NCBI GenBank assembly: GCA_046160305.1
Contig: JBJXGX010000041.1
Coordinates: forward strand, 1 to 64,000
Length of the DNA stretch: 64,000 nucleotides
Source: SHXR01 sp046160305
Lineage (GTDB): Bacteria > Pseudomonadota > Gammaproteobacteria > Burkholderiales > SG8-39
Direction of reading: 5' to 3'
Under the pieces are notes generated by a model, which saw only the letters and a program-made list of their open reading frames with translations, was not told where the DNA came from and did not search any database. Made by a program: the position numbers and the translations under genes. Of the stretch, positions 25,540-34,091 are shown in pieces (positions within the stretch are counted from its first letter, which is position 1; each line of letters begins with the position of its first letter).

Positions 25540-26022
25540 CTAATAACCGAGCGCGACGCCAAACATCACTGTTGCGCCAATTGCCGCCGCCGTTCGGACG
25601 TGATTCCAGAATGTCCAGTCGGCGACGTAATTTGTCCATAGCCGCTCGGCTTCGAGGTCAGTAGGGAGGGCGACGGCGAGGGCTTCGTTCCTGGGAACAT
25701 TGAACTTCATAGTGACCCCAAACGTGCCAACCAAATAGAGCACTGAGCCGGTCAAATGCAGAGCGGAGCCGGGCATGGTCCACCGAAGAAGTGAGGCAAT
25801 TAGCACCGCAACGCAAAGCATTGCCGTTCCGAGAAAAGCCCCGAGAAACCAGGGGTTCAAAACAGCCACATTGATGGACTGCATCGCCGCCATGCCTTCG
25901 TCTGGCGGTCGGCGAGCGAGAGCCTTCATGACGAAGCTGGAAAAAGCGAAGAAAACCCCGGCTATCAGCCCGCTCCCCAGAACACAAAGGAGTGTGAGCA
26001 GAAAGAGAAGTTTCTCAATCAT
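25540..26022 (-). CDS. DUF1772 (anthrone-oxygenase-like) membrane protein
   Basis: 160 aa with four hydrophobic helices (LFLLTLLCVLGSGLIAGVFFAFSSFVM at the start). FSSFVMKAL, NPWFLGAFLGTAMLC and WTFWNHVRTAAAIGATVMF fit DUF1772. It may act on small aromatic or reactive compounds; function is unproven. Its ATG overlaps the stop of a frameshifted small reading frame upstream. Confidence 0.85.
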   Translation of the reverse strand: MIEKLLFLLTLLCVLGSGLIAGVFFAFSSFVMKALARRPPDEGMAAMQSINVAVLNPWFLGAFLGTAMLCVAVLIASLLRWTMPGSALHLTGSVLYLVGTFGVTMKFNVPRNEALAVALPTDLEAERLWTNYVADWTFWNHVRTAAAIGATVMFGVALGY

Positions 26023-26175
26023 GCGCTTGCCCGCCGGTCGTGTTCATCTGCAAAAATCGGGAGCTGATCTAACAGACGGTGTGCGATGGCTTCCAGTTCC
26101 AATCGCTCTCTGCGCAACGAGCTCCCATTCGATACGGTTAACGGTGAACGAATCAAACCGACCCACTTTAGACAT
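26019..26175 (-). pseudogene. Possible short frameshifted gene coupled to DUF1772
   Basis: From ATG 26175 (GGAG 6 nt upstream) the frame reads MSKVGRFDSFTVNRIEWELV. A second frame then gives a protein-like tail LELEAIAHRLLDQLPIFADE whose TGA overlaps the DUF1772 ATG as ATGA. Joining the two needs one indel near 26100. No family recognised; could be chance. Confidence 0.25.
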
Positions 26176-26337
26176 AACATTCTCCGACTCCTTTGCCAGA
26201 TAACAGTCATTCGATTCTGACGGCACTTGGCCCGCTATCGATCAACCACGACGACACCTGAACTGATCTCGGCGACTTTTCACCCGTTGCGCGGTGGGAG
26301 CTTCTCACGGCACTTTCCCCTCCATTGGAATCCACCG

Positions 26338-27369
26338 ATGCCCCTGAAGCATGATCCTCCCGACCCCGGCTGTCTGGCCCAAGCTCGCGCCGGCAATGCG
26401 CCCGCCTTTGACCGCTTGGTCGCCCCCTACCATCGCTTTCTGCACAGCCACTGCTACCGCATGCTCGGTTCCCCGCACGATGCCGACGATGCTTTGCAGG
26501 AAACGCTCCTCGCCGCCTGGCGCGGGGTGGCATCGTTCGAAGGGCGCAGTGCGCTCGGCACTTGGCTCTATCAGATCAGCACCAACGTCTGCCTGCGCCT
26601 GATCTCGCAGCGGCCGCGCCGCATGGAGTCGCCCGACCACGGGCCGTCGTTTCACACCACCGCAGACCTGGGCGAGATGGTCCCCGGCCCAGTGTGGTTG
26701 GAGCCACTCGCAGACGACGAGGCGCCGGCCCTAGGCTCGCACGAGGCAGACCCGGCCGCCGCACTCGCTCGGCGCGAAAGCGTAGCGCTGGCCTTCGTCG
26801 CCGCGCTGCAGAATTTGCCCGGCACGCAGCGTGCCGTGCTGCTGCTGCGCGACGTGCTCGAATACTCCGCCGCGGAGGCGGCCGACATGCTCGACACCTC
26901 GGTTGCCTCGGTGAACAGTGCCTTGCAGCGTGCGCAAAGAACGATGAGAGACAAGATGCCCGCCATTTCACAGGCCGCCGAATTGCAGTTGCTCGGCGAG
27001 GATGGCCAGCACAAGCTGCTGGCCGCCTTCGTCACTGCCTGGGAAGACCGTAACATCAAAGAGCTTGTGCGCCTGCTCACCGACGACGTCCGCTTCACGA
27101 TGCCACCGCTGCCATCGTGGTTCGACGGCCTGGAGTTTGTCGAGAAGTTCATCGTCGAGCGGGTGTTCGCCACGCCGTGGCGGATGTTGCCGCTGCGGGC
27201 CAACGGGCAGGTGGGTTTTGCCTGCTACATGTTGGCCGATGGGGACGACAGATTCCAGCTCGGCGCGATCACCCTTTTGAGCCTGCGCGGGGGCCGCATT
27301 GCCTGCCTGCACAGCTTTCTCGACCCGGCTGTGCACCGGCGATTTGGCCTGGCTGAAGAGATTTCTTGA
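26338..27369 (+). CDS. ECF sigma factor with C-terminal SnoaL-like domain
   Basis: 343 aa. The sigma-2 region is PAFDRLVAPYHRFLHSHCYRM...DADDALQETLLAAWRGV; sigma-4 is QRAVLLLRDVLEYSAAEAADML. The last 120 residues (LLAAFVTAWEDRNIKELVRLL to the end) form a SnoaL/NTF2-like extension, as in the group with TIGR02960-type architecture. In such factors the extension takes the place of an anti-sigma factor, and none is encoded nearby. It probably drives one or more of the surrounding small genes, for example the reductase gene 116 bp downstream. The upstream 315 bp hold no other supported gene on this strand. Confidence 0.9.
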   Translation: MPLKHDPPDPGCLAQARAGNAPAFDRLVAPYHRFLHSHCYRMLGSPHDADDALQETLLAAWRGVASFEGRSALGTWLYQISTNVCLRLISQRPRRMESPDHGPSFHTTADLGEMVPGPVWLEPLADDEAPALGSHEADPAAALARRESVALAFVAALQNLPGTQRAVLLLRDVLEYSAAEAADMLDTSVASVNSALQRAQRTMRDKMPAISQAAELQLLGEDGQHKLLAAFVTAWEDRNIKELVRLLTDDVRFTMPPLPSWFDGLEFVEKFIVERVFATPWRMLPLRANGQVGFACYMLADGDDRFQLGAITLLSLRGGRIACLHSFLDPAVHRRFGLAEEIS

Positions 27370-27485
27370 TCGAGGCCGGTGTAGACCGATGAGTTTAGGC
27401 ATCGCCCTGTCTCTCAAGAGATGACACGCCCCGGATGTGCCGGGCCGTGGCGCTTCTTGACCCCAGACAGAAAGGTGAACTACTC

Positions 27486-28073
27486 ATGGCCAAACTCGTT
27501 TTCAGCAACATGATCTCCCTCGATGGCTACTGCGCCGGCCCCGGCGGCGACTTGAGCCGTCTGCCCATGGGCCCGGTGTTCGACGACCACAACGTCGAGC
27601 TGTTGCGCTCGGCCGGCACGCTTCTCTTCGGTCGCGTCACCTTCGACATGTTCCAGGCCTTTTGGCCCCAGGTGATGAAGGACCCATCGGCCGATCCGGT
27701 GCTGGCCGAGATCGCGGCCCTGACGGCCAAGGTGGACAAACTCGTGGTTAGCGACACTCTCTCGCTGCCGGCTGACGCCCCCTGGGGCGATGCTGAAGTG
27801 GTGCGCCGTGCGCATGCCCATGCGCGCATAAGGGCGCTGAAAACCAGTGCCCAACGCGACCTGCTGGCCTACGGCAGCCACGTGCTGATGAATGACCTGC
27901 TGGCGCATGGCCTGGTCGACGAAGTGCGGTTGTTGGTCGGCAACGTGGTGCTGGGGGAAGGCGTGCGCACCTTCGAGGCCAGCCTGCCCGCACCGCTTGC
28001 GCTCATCGATGAGCGGCGTCTCGCGGGGTCCGACATCCTGATGCTGCGCTATGCATGCGGTTCTCGCGCATGA
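27486..28073 (+). CDS. Dihydrofolate reductase family (RibD C-terminal-like) protein (3)
   Basis: 195 aa from ATG 27486 (AAAGGTG upstream). It opens MAKLVFSNMISLDGYCAGP and contains LLFGRVTFDMFQAFWP and LLAYGSHVLMNDLLAHGLVDEV, the NADPH site region. It follows the SnoaL-type sigma factor on the same strand and is probably its partner gene. Confidence 0.88.
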   Translation: MAKLVFSNMISLDGYCAGPGGDLSRLPMGPVFDDHNVELLRSAGTLLFGRVTFDMFQAFWPQVMKDPSADPVLAEIAALTAKVDKLVVSDTLSLPADAPWGDAEVVRRAHAHARIRALKTSAQRDLLAYGSHVLMNDLLAHGLVDEVRLLVGNVVLGEGVRTFEASLPAPLALIDERRLAGSDILMLRYACGSRA

Positions 28074-28624
28074 GAAGGCGCTGACCTCGCAGCTGCACTG
28101 GCGCCGTCAGGAGGTGCCGCCCGTAGCGCCGGCCCGGTGCCTGCGAGATCGCGTCAGCCGTCTGCTGGGGAGTTCTTGGAGAGCTCGAAAACCGACATTG
28201 TCGAACGGCCGGAAGTGGCCCACAACGGCCGGCGATCGGAATATTCTTCGTAGCTTTTGAACCGCTGCTCTGAATATCAAGACTCGGTCCGTTCGGACAC
28301 TGCCTGTTAGATCAGATTCCGACAATTGCAGTTCATCCCATACGCCGCTTCATGCCGCGTGGCCAGCATAGTCGGAGAAATCGCCGGACGCGCGTCCCAA
28401 AGCACGCTGCACGCCGTCGGCCAAGCGCGCATTGCGGCGATCCTGCCCCGCGTGACCGGGACTTCGCCGCATCCCTAACCTTGTGCGGATACCGGCGTTG
28501 GCACTGCTCGTCGCCTTACTTACTCGCGGGAGAATTTACGAGAGACCATCCGTTTTCAGCAGCTCAACCGTTTTATTGGTACGGGCCGGAATTCGGGCCC
28601 GGTACACCAACGGGAGGCTGGCAC
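28074..28624. other. 551-bp stretch with no supported gene
   Basis: Open frames here are short or continue upstream of the SDR start without homology. It presumably contains the promoter of the SDR-sigma operon. No hairpin terminator with a T-run or repeat seen elsewhere in the window was found. Confidence 0.5.
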
Positions 28625-29416
28625 ATGTTGCTCGAAAACAAAGTAGCGCTTGTCCACGGAGCTGCGGGTGAGGTTGGCCGAAAGGTCGCAGAAACATTTG
28701 CTGCGGAGGGTGCCATGGTCTGGCTGACGGGACGGCAGTCACAGAGATTGGCCCCCATCGTAGCCGCCATAAGAAACGGCGGCGGATCGGCAGACCCGCT
28801 CACGATAGATGCGCTCGACGCTGCCTCGGTCGATCGTTGTACCGAAGCGGTGGTTCAATCTTCGGGCCGCATCGATGTGGTGTTCAATGCGATTGCGGTC
28901 GGGCAGGCCAGAACCATCATCGGCCCGAGCACCGAGGTCCAACCCGACGTGTTCCTTGAATCATTCAGGACGGTGGTACTTTCTCAATTCCTCACTGCGC
29001 GCTCGGCCGCCCGTCACATGCTGCGTGCCGGAGGAGGTGCGATCGTGTTGTTGACGGCAACCCCGGGGCGGGGCGTCGCGCCACTGATGGCCAGCCACAG
29101 CGCGGGCCACGCAGCAATCGAAGGCCTCGTGAAATGTCTCGCAACAGAATGGGGACCGGGTGGAATTCGTGTAACGGGGCTGATGTCGGGTGGCATGCCC
29201 GAGACTGCCCGCATACGTGAAGTACTCTCTGCGATGGCGGGTTTTGCGAATGTGCCACCGGAGGCGATGAGCGACATGGCGCGACAGAAAACCCAGTTGA
29301 AACGGATGCCGACTCTTGAGCAGACAGCGCGCGCCGCGGCATTTCTCGCGTCGGACCACGCCGGCAGTCTCTCGGGCACGATTCTCAATGCATCCTGCGG
29401 GGAGGTCGTCGATTGA
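28625..29416 (+). CDS. SDR-fold protein with altered catalytic residues
   Basis: 263 aa. The cofactor motif is ALVHGAAGEVGRKVAETF and NAIAVG corresponds to NNAG. Where active SDRs have YxxxK, this protein has HSAGHAAIEGLVK, that is His in place of both Tyr and Lys. It is therefore either catalytically inactive or uses other chemistry. The start at 28625 gives the usual SDR beginning (LLENKVALVHG). Its stop overlaps the TTG start of the downstream sigma factor gene, so the two are translationally linked and the protein may sense NAD(P)H for that regulator; the last point is speculation. Confidence 0.88.
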   Translation: MLLENKVALVHGAAGEVGRKVAETFAAEGAMVWLTGRQSQRLAPIVAAIRNGGGSADPLTIDALDAASVDRCTEAVVQSSGRIDVVFNAIAVGQARTIIGPSTEVQPDVFLESFRTVVLSQFLTARSAARHMLRAGGGAIVLLTATPGRGVAPLMASHSAGHAAIEGLVKCLATEWGPGGIRVTGLMSGGMPETARIREVLSAMAGFANVPPEAMSDMARQKTQLKRMPTLEQTARAAAFLASDHAGSLSGTILNASCGEVVD

Positions 29417-30153
29417 CCAGCAGCCGCGAAGAGCGCAGCGCAACTTGGGACAGCGTGCGCCGCGAACTGATCAACTACGCCACGCGCATGGTCCTGCGAA
29501 AAGACGTCGCCGAGGAGCTCGTCCAGCAAGCGGGGTTGCGCTTGATCGAGGCAGAGTCGCCACCGCAGGCGGGTGAAGGCACGCGGGCATGGCTGTTTCG
29601 CGTGGTGACCAATCTCGCGATTGATCATCTGCGCCGGTACAGCACCAAAAACGAGCGCATCATGGCCGAGACGAAAGATGCCGCCACGGCAAACGAAGCG
29701 TTCATGGCCGAGATGGGACAGATGCGCGGAACGGAGGAACACCGTGCCATGGCCCGGGATCACCTGTCGGTCTGCTTTTCCTGCACGATGCGGGTGTTTC
29801 CCGCCAACCAGGCGGCCGCGCTCCTGCTCGTCGAAGTGTTCGGATTCAGCGTTGCCGAGGCCGCGGACATTCTTGGTGCACGCGCGGCGCAGGCGAAGAA
29901 TTGGATTCAGTCCGCGCGTGCCGGCATGCAACAACGTTATGCGCAAACCTGCGCCTTGGTAAGTAAGAACGGGGTGTGTCATGAATGCGTCGAGCTGAGC
30001 GGATACTTCACGGGCGTGGCGGAGAACCCGCTTGCCAATACCGCCGGCGACATCGATTCGCGACTCGCGATCCTGCACAAGCGTCGCGAAAGTGCGCTGA
30101 ACCCCTGGCATACCAAGCTCATGCTGATCGTCGATGGGTTGCTCTCGAAGTAA
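29413..30153 (+). CDS. ECF sigma factor with C-terminal cysteine-containing extension
   Basis: 246 aa from TTG 29413, with GGAGGT 6 nt upstream. Sigma-2 is LINYATRMVLRKDVAEELVQQAGLRL and TRAWLFRVVTNLAIDHLRRY; sigma-4 is LLLVEVFGFSVAEAADILGARAAQAKNWIQSAR. After it comes CALVSKNGVCHECVEL, three cysteines that could bind a metal or sense redox state, then a helical tail. No anti-sigma gene is adjacent. It is coupled to the altered SDR gene. Confidence 0.85.
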   Translation: MTSSREERSATWDSVRRELINYATRMVLRKDVAEELVQQAGLRLIEAESPPQAGEGTRAWLFRVVTNLAIDHLRRYSTKNERIMAETKDAATANEAFMAEMGQMRGTEEHRAMARDHLSVCFSCTMRVFPANQAAALLLVEVFGFSVAEAADILGARAAQAKNWIQSARAGMQQRYAQTCALVSKNGVCHECVELSGYFTGVAENPLANTAGDIDSRLAILHKRRESALNPWHTKLMLIVDGLLSK

Positions 30154-30254
30154 GGTCTGCGCGTGCCAGGGACCTGATCCCGATAGAGTCCTACGCCGCC
30201 GTTCGTTCGAGCCGGGCATTGCACGCGATTTCCGCCGCGCGAAGAGCAAACGAC

Positions 30255-30584
30255 ATGACGCTTGACTCCAGACCCGTGTCTCGGGTGCGCCGCCAGCTTG
30301 CGCCGCACGCGGCAGTCGAGAACCGCATGTTCGGTGGGGTCGCATTCATGATCAAGGGTCACATGTGTCTGGGTGTCCCTGGCAGTGAACTGATCGTTCG
30401 TCTGTCTCCGGAATCGGCCGAGACGGCGCTCGCCGAGGGTGGCACACGACCCTTCGATCTGACCGGGCGCCAAATCAAGGGCTGGTTGCTGGTGAGCAGC
30501 GAGGGCACGCGTCACTCCGCCGCGCTTTCAAAATGGATTCGGCGCGGTGTGGCATTCACGGACGAGTTGCCGAAAATGAGCTAA
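30255..30584 (+). CDS. TfoX/Sxy N-terminal domain protein
   Basis: 109 aa from ATG 30255. ENRMFGGVAFMIKGHMCLGV is the TfoX-N hallmark. Stand-alone TfoX-N proteins are widespread in accessory regions and are not necessarily competence regulators. It lies 101 bp after the sigma factor gene, same strand. Confidence 0.87.
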   Translation: MTLDSRPVSRVRRQLAPHAAVENRMFGGVAFMIKGHMCLGVPGSELIVRLSPESAETALAEGGTRPFDLTGRQIKGWLLVSSEGTRHSAALSKWIRRGVAFTDELPKMS

Positions 30585-30708
30585 CTCGGCCGAGGCCAGC
30601 CAAATCGAAACCTGCACCAGTCCACGCTTTTCGGACGTTGGTTTTCATAACGATGATGCGAAGTCCTCCGAGAGGATATTTGCTGGGCCGCATCGGGCGT
30701 ACCACCGC

Positions 30709-31224
30709 CTAAGCATTGGCGCACTTGGCGACCGTTTCGAGCGTTCGCGTCGTGACTTCGGTTCCAAAGGCGCGTTCGATGAGGTTCATGAACACCGGCC
30801 CCTTGTCTGTTGGGACATATGCCGTGAAAGCTTCTCGGCCAATCATGCAAAACAGCGATGCGTGATCCCGCGCCAAGGGCAAGGCGACACGCGGCTCTCT
30901 CGCTTCACGAAGAAAGCTAACCACTCGCTTGGCGTGGGCGGGGATGCCATGCCCAGCGAAGGGATCGGAGGCAAGCAGACTTCTGAGGTATGCCGAGGGG
31001 CGAATGATCGCGTAGAAACTCCGACCCAAGGTTTGCAACATTGCTTCTTCGGCTTGGCGCTCAAGCGCAGCTTCCGTGGACGCCGCGGAGTCGAAAACCA
31101 CGTTGCCACTAGAGAGTACAGTTCGGACGTTGGTGAATCCTGCCACCTCGAAGCAGCGCTTCAACACGGGCATCTTCGCGTTCACTGGGCTGACGCCGCG
31201 TAGGAGGGCTACGAATCGTGGCAT
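30709..31224 (-). CDS. DUF1697 family protein
   Basis: 171 aa. It begins PRFVALLRGVSPVNAKMPVLKR and has FTNVRTVLSSGNVVFDS and RSFYAIIRPSAYLRSLLA, all typical. The function is unknown. Its first codons overlap the end of a 56-aa small gene upstream, suggesting one transcript with the VOC gene at 31376. Confidence 0.88.
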   Translation of the reverse strand: MPRFVALLRGVSPVNAKMPVLKRCFEVAGFTNVRTVLSSGNVVFDSAASTEAALERQAEEAMLQTLGRSFYAIIRPSAYLRSLLASDPFAGHGIPAHAKRVVSFLREAREPRVALPLARDHASLFCMIGREAFTAYVPTDKGPVFMNLIERAFGTEVTTRTLETVAKCANA

Positions 31225-31379
31225 GGCTTATACGAAAGACTCCAACCGTCCTCCGGGTTGAGTGAAACGTGCGCCAGCTCAGGATTACTCGCGGTTACCG
31301 AAGCCACCAGGGCTTTCATGACCTGAGTGCCGGGATTTCGGATTGCCTTTCCCATTCTGTCGTATGCAAAGAAGCTCAT
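31209..31379 (-). CDS. Small 56-aa ORF between VOC and DUF1697 genes, unknown
   Basis: ATG at 31379 overlaps the VOC stop codon as ATGA and the stop lies 16 bp inside the DUF1697 gene. The product (MSFFAYDRMGKAIRNPGTQV..., ending SLNPEDGWSLSYKPCHDS) has balanced composition, no signal peptide and no family I recognise. Tight coupling on both sides supports a real gene. Confidence 0.45.
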   Translation of the reverse strand: MSFFAYDRMGKAIRNPGTQVMKALVASVTASNPELAHVSLNPEDGWSLSYKPCHDS

Positions 31380-31876
31380 GAAGCGGAATTGCTTGTATTG
31401 GCGACATCCTCAGGCCCTTGATTCGCGACCGGCGTCGCCTGTTCCTCCATCATCGCCGTATAGCGCCTTTGCATTTCCTGGGGCGTGACCTCCTCGATGC
31501 TGTGGCCGATGTTCCAGCGATGACCAAACGGGTCGCGTATCACGCCGCTTCGCTCCCCGTAAAACGCATCGGCCGGCGCCATCTCCAGTTTCGCGCCTGC
31601 CTGCACTGCCCGTTCGATGATTACGTCGGCGTTGTCCACATGCAGATGGATGGTGACCGGCGTGCCGCTGGAATCGTTCGGTCCCTTGATGTTGTACTCC
31701 GGAAATTCATCGCACAACATCAGCGTGGCGCCGCCGAAATCCATCTCTGCATGACCGATGCGGCCGCTGGGTTCGGTCAGGCGGAACTTCTCGGTTGCGC
31801 CAAACGCGGCACTATAGAAGGCAATGGCCTTCGCCGTGTCGCGGACGCACAAATAAGCGAATAGCTCATGAATCAT
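31376..31876 (-). CDS. VOC family (PhnB-like) protein (4)
   Basis: 166 aa. MIHELFAYLCVRDTAKAIAF, GRIGHAEMDFGGATLMLCDE and DPFGHRWNIGHSIEEVTPQEMQ define it. Its 5' end overlaps the last codons of the truncated AraC gene, so it was probably joined to that gene by a deletion. Paralogous to the VOC protein at 18635. Confidence 0.88.
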   Translation of the reverse strand: MIHELFAYLCVRDTAKAIAFYSAAFGATEKFRLTEPSGRIGHAEMDFGGATLMLCDEFPEYNIKGPNDSSGTPVTIHLHVDNADVIIERAVQAGAKLEMAPADAFYGERSGVIRDPFGHRWNIGHSIEEVTPQEMQRRYTAMMEEQATPVANQGPEDVANTSNSAS

Positions 31877-32414
31877 CGTAGGTCACTCCCCGGCTAGTTG
31901 GGTGGAATACTACGTGGGCGACGGTAGCATGGAGCCCCGTAGCGGGACGTAATCGGGCGCTGAGGAGACTGTCCAGTTTTGTCAATTGCTGAAGCGGACC
32001 TTTCACGGAGCAGATCTGATCGAGAGCACTCCGCCCATGCGTCCCCCAAAGGTCGCACAACGATGTATGGCGCTCGGCCAGCTCGGCCGCACTGACGCCA
32101 AACAAGGCTTGAGCGGCACCGGGGCGCAGTTGTGCGCCTATTGACACGACCGAGGCGCCGATTTCCTTCGCGTAAAAGCTGGATCGCGCACCGCCCACCA
32201 CCGGATCCAGTGTTGTTTTGCCTTCCAGATCATCGTTGCTGTTGAACAGACGCAGCGGGGGGCCAGAAAGCCGAAACACAAGATGCATCTGACCGGTGGG
32301 TAACACGTGCTCGCGTGAGCTGATCGAGCCCTTCACCGAGTTGCTCCACCAGAAGCTTTCGATGAAAGGCCCGAGTGCCGACGATGGCTTCAACAGCAAT
32401 TTCGAGTGCGCCAT
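31866..32414 (-). pseudogene. AraC-type regulator missing its DNA-binding domain
   Basis: About 182 aa. The N-terminal effector half is intact (LGPFIESFWWSN, REHVLPTGQMHLVFRL, SIGAQLRPGAAQALFGVSAAEL), as in AraC regulators of about 270 aa with a DUF6597-like domain. After TGLHATVAHVVFHPTS the reading frame ends, where the two helix-turn-helix motifs should follow. The stop falls inside the VOC gene start. A deletion that removed the HTH region is the simplest explanation; a free effector-domain protein is possible but less likely. Confidence 0.7.
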
Positions 32415-32536
32415 ATTGCGATTAGAGCACTGATGAATGGATGCTCCACCCGCTTGGAGCCAACGCGGCAGCGCGCCCATGCCTCCCTTCCCGTGGACGC
32501 CCCCCGGTTGGCGTTCCCCGCGCGACCGTCGCGCGC

Positions 32537-33469
32537 TTAGAGCGGCATCACCGGAATGCAGATCTTGCACTCGAACGCGCCGGTGCGCGGGTCGTCGTTT
32601 GCATCTTTCGGGTAGTACTCGAAGCATGGCCGCGCATCGAGTTGCAGCCCGCTGGAAGGCAACCAGTCCCGCAGCAGTGCGGACCACGCCTCACCGATGC
32701 GCTCGCCGGTACCCTTGAAGTCCAACATCGCGTATTTGCCCCCCGGGAGCGTCGTCTTGAGTGCGCCACCCGAGGCAACGAATTCCGGCGGGACCTCCGC
32801 GCAGGCATCGTAGCGGCATTGCTCAGCGGCCGTGATGCCAGGATCGTCATGGCTGATTCCGTAGCGCGGCCGGTCGAGCAGATTGTTCGTGGCGGCCCAA
32901 GCGTAGTAAGTGTTCATCCAGAACTGCTCGATCGGTTTGCCATAGGGCCCGAGATGTCGAAGGTAAGCAACGGTAGCGGGTTGCCGGTCAATCACTTGCA
33001 CTTTCATGATGCTCGCCTTATGTGAGGTTGGGGAGGCTTCATGATCTGCCGGACGATGGATCAGTGCATGACCTAGATTGCTATTCATCTGACCAGGATT
33101 GCTCTTCGCGCCGCGTTGCGTGGCCTGTTCTAGGCGCCACGCGGACGGCGAGCAGCCAAACCGGACCCTGAACGCGCGAGAAAATGCTTCTGCGGAGCCA
33201 AAGCCCACCGACAAAGCCGAATTCAAAACGCTCAAGCGCGGCTGGGCGGCGAGCCGCATGGCCGCGATCTCCACACGCCTGCGGCGCAGGTAATCGCCAA
33301 GCGTTTCGCCCATCCAGGCGGCGAAGAGTCGATGGAAATGAAACGGCGAAAAATTGGCCACTGATGCCAGCGTGTCAAGATCGAGCGCATCCTCCAGATG
33401 TCGATCGATGTGCTCGATCACCCGGTGCATGCGGCTTTGGTACTCCGAGCGGCTGTGGTGTGTGCGCAT
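32537..33469 (-). CDS. AraC-family regulator with GyrI-like effector domain (2)
   Basis: 310 aa. The AraC DNA-binding domain is at residues about 15-115 (IDRHLEDALDLDTLASVANFS, GFGSAEAFSRAFRVRFGCSP); a linker of about 40 residues precedes the GyrI-like domain (VQVIDRQPATVAYLRHLGPY to the C-terminus). Same architecture as the regulator at 24591. The gene next upstream is the PhnB-like gene at 33516. Confidence 0.9.
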   Translation of the reverse strand: MRTHHSRSEYQSRMHRVIEHIDRHLEDALDLDTLASVANFSPFHFHRLFAAWMGETLGDYLRRRRVEIAAMRLAAQPRLSVLNSALSVGFGSAEAFSRAFRVRFGCSPSAWRLEQATQRGAKSNPGQMNSNLGHALIHRPADHEASPTSHKASIMKVQVIDRQPATVAYLRHLGPYGKPIEQFWMNTYYAWAATNNLLDRPRYGISHDDPGITAAEQCRYDACAEVPPEFVASGGALKTTLPGGKYAMLDFKGTGERIGEAWSALLRDWLPSSGLQLDARPCFEYYPKDANDDPRTGAFECKICIPVMPL

Positions 33470-33515
33470 GTGGCTCCGAAGCTTGCGCGATCTTCCTCGC
33501 CATGTCTGTGGGCAG

Positions 33516-33956
33516 TCAACCCTGCGCGTACGCCCGCTGCAGTTCGGCGATGTCGATCTTCTTCATCTTGAGCATGGCCTGCATGACGCGCTGCGCTTTC
33601 CCCTGATCCTTGTCATTCAAGTAATCGCGGAGAACCGGCGGAATGATTTGCCAGGACAAACCGAACTTGTCCTTCAGCCATCCGCACATGCTCTCGGTTC
33701 CACCATCGGCGGTGAGTTTTCCCCAGAAGTAGTCGATCTCGCCCTGGGTGTCGCAACTGACGAAGAACGATACCGCTTCGGTAAATTTGAACTGCGGTCC
33801 GCCGTTCAGCGCGTAGAAGATCTGATCGCCAAGTGAGAAATTCACCGACATCGGATTGGCGCTGAGAATCTTCGAGTCCTTGAAAATCGAGGAATAAAAC
33901 CTTGCGGCCTCTTCGGCCTTGCCATCAAACCACAGGAACGGCGTGATCTTTTGCAT
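33516..33956 (-). CDS. VOC/PhnB-like protein (5)
   Basis: 146 aa. The start at 33956 (MQKITPFLWFDGKAEEA) has GGAGG upstream; the ATG at 33971 lies before that site. FKFTEAVSFFVSCDTQGEIDYFW, CGWLKDKFGLSWQIIPP and KAQRVMQAMLKMKKIDIAELQRAY are family features. It lies 135 bp after the TPR-type sigma factor gene on the same strand, the typical partner position. Confidence 0.88.
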   Translation of the reverse strand: MQKITPFLWFDGKAEEAARFYSSIFKDSKILSANPMSVNFSLGDQIFYALNGGPQFKFTEAVSFFVSCDTQGEIDYFWGKLTADGGTESMCGWLKDKFGLSWQIIPPVLRDYLNDKDQGKAQRVMQAMLKMKKIDIAELQRAYAQG

Positions 33957-34091
33957 ACGGTGATCCTCCAATTGATTGCCGGCTCATGCGCTAAGTAGTC
34001 GTTCGGTGGTAACCGAATTCGACATCGAGCGGGCCATAATTTTCTTTCGCGGGCCCGCCACGCGCTACAAACCCACAACCGGCCGGGCGTT

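Noticed and set aside
29014..30345. 443-codon minus-strand frame
   Set aside because: Antisense to the SDR and sigma factor genes, which have clear motifs; no homology visible.
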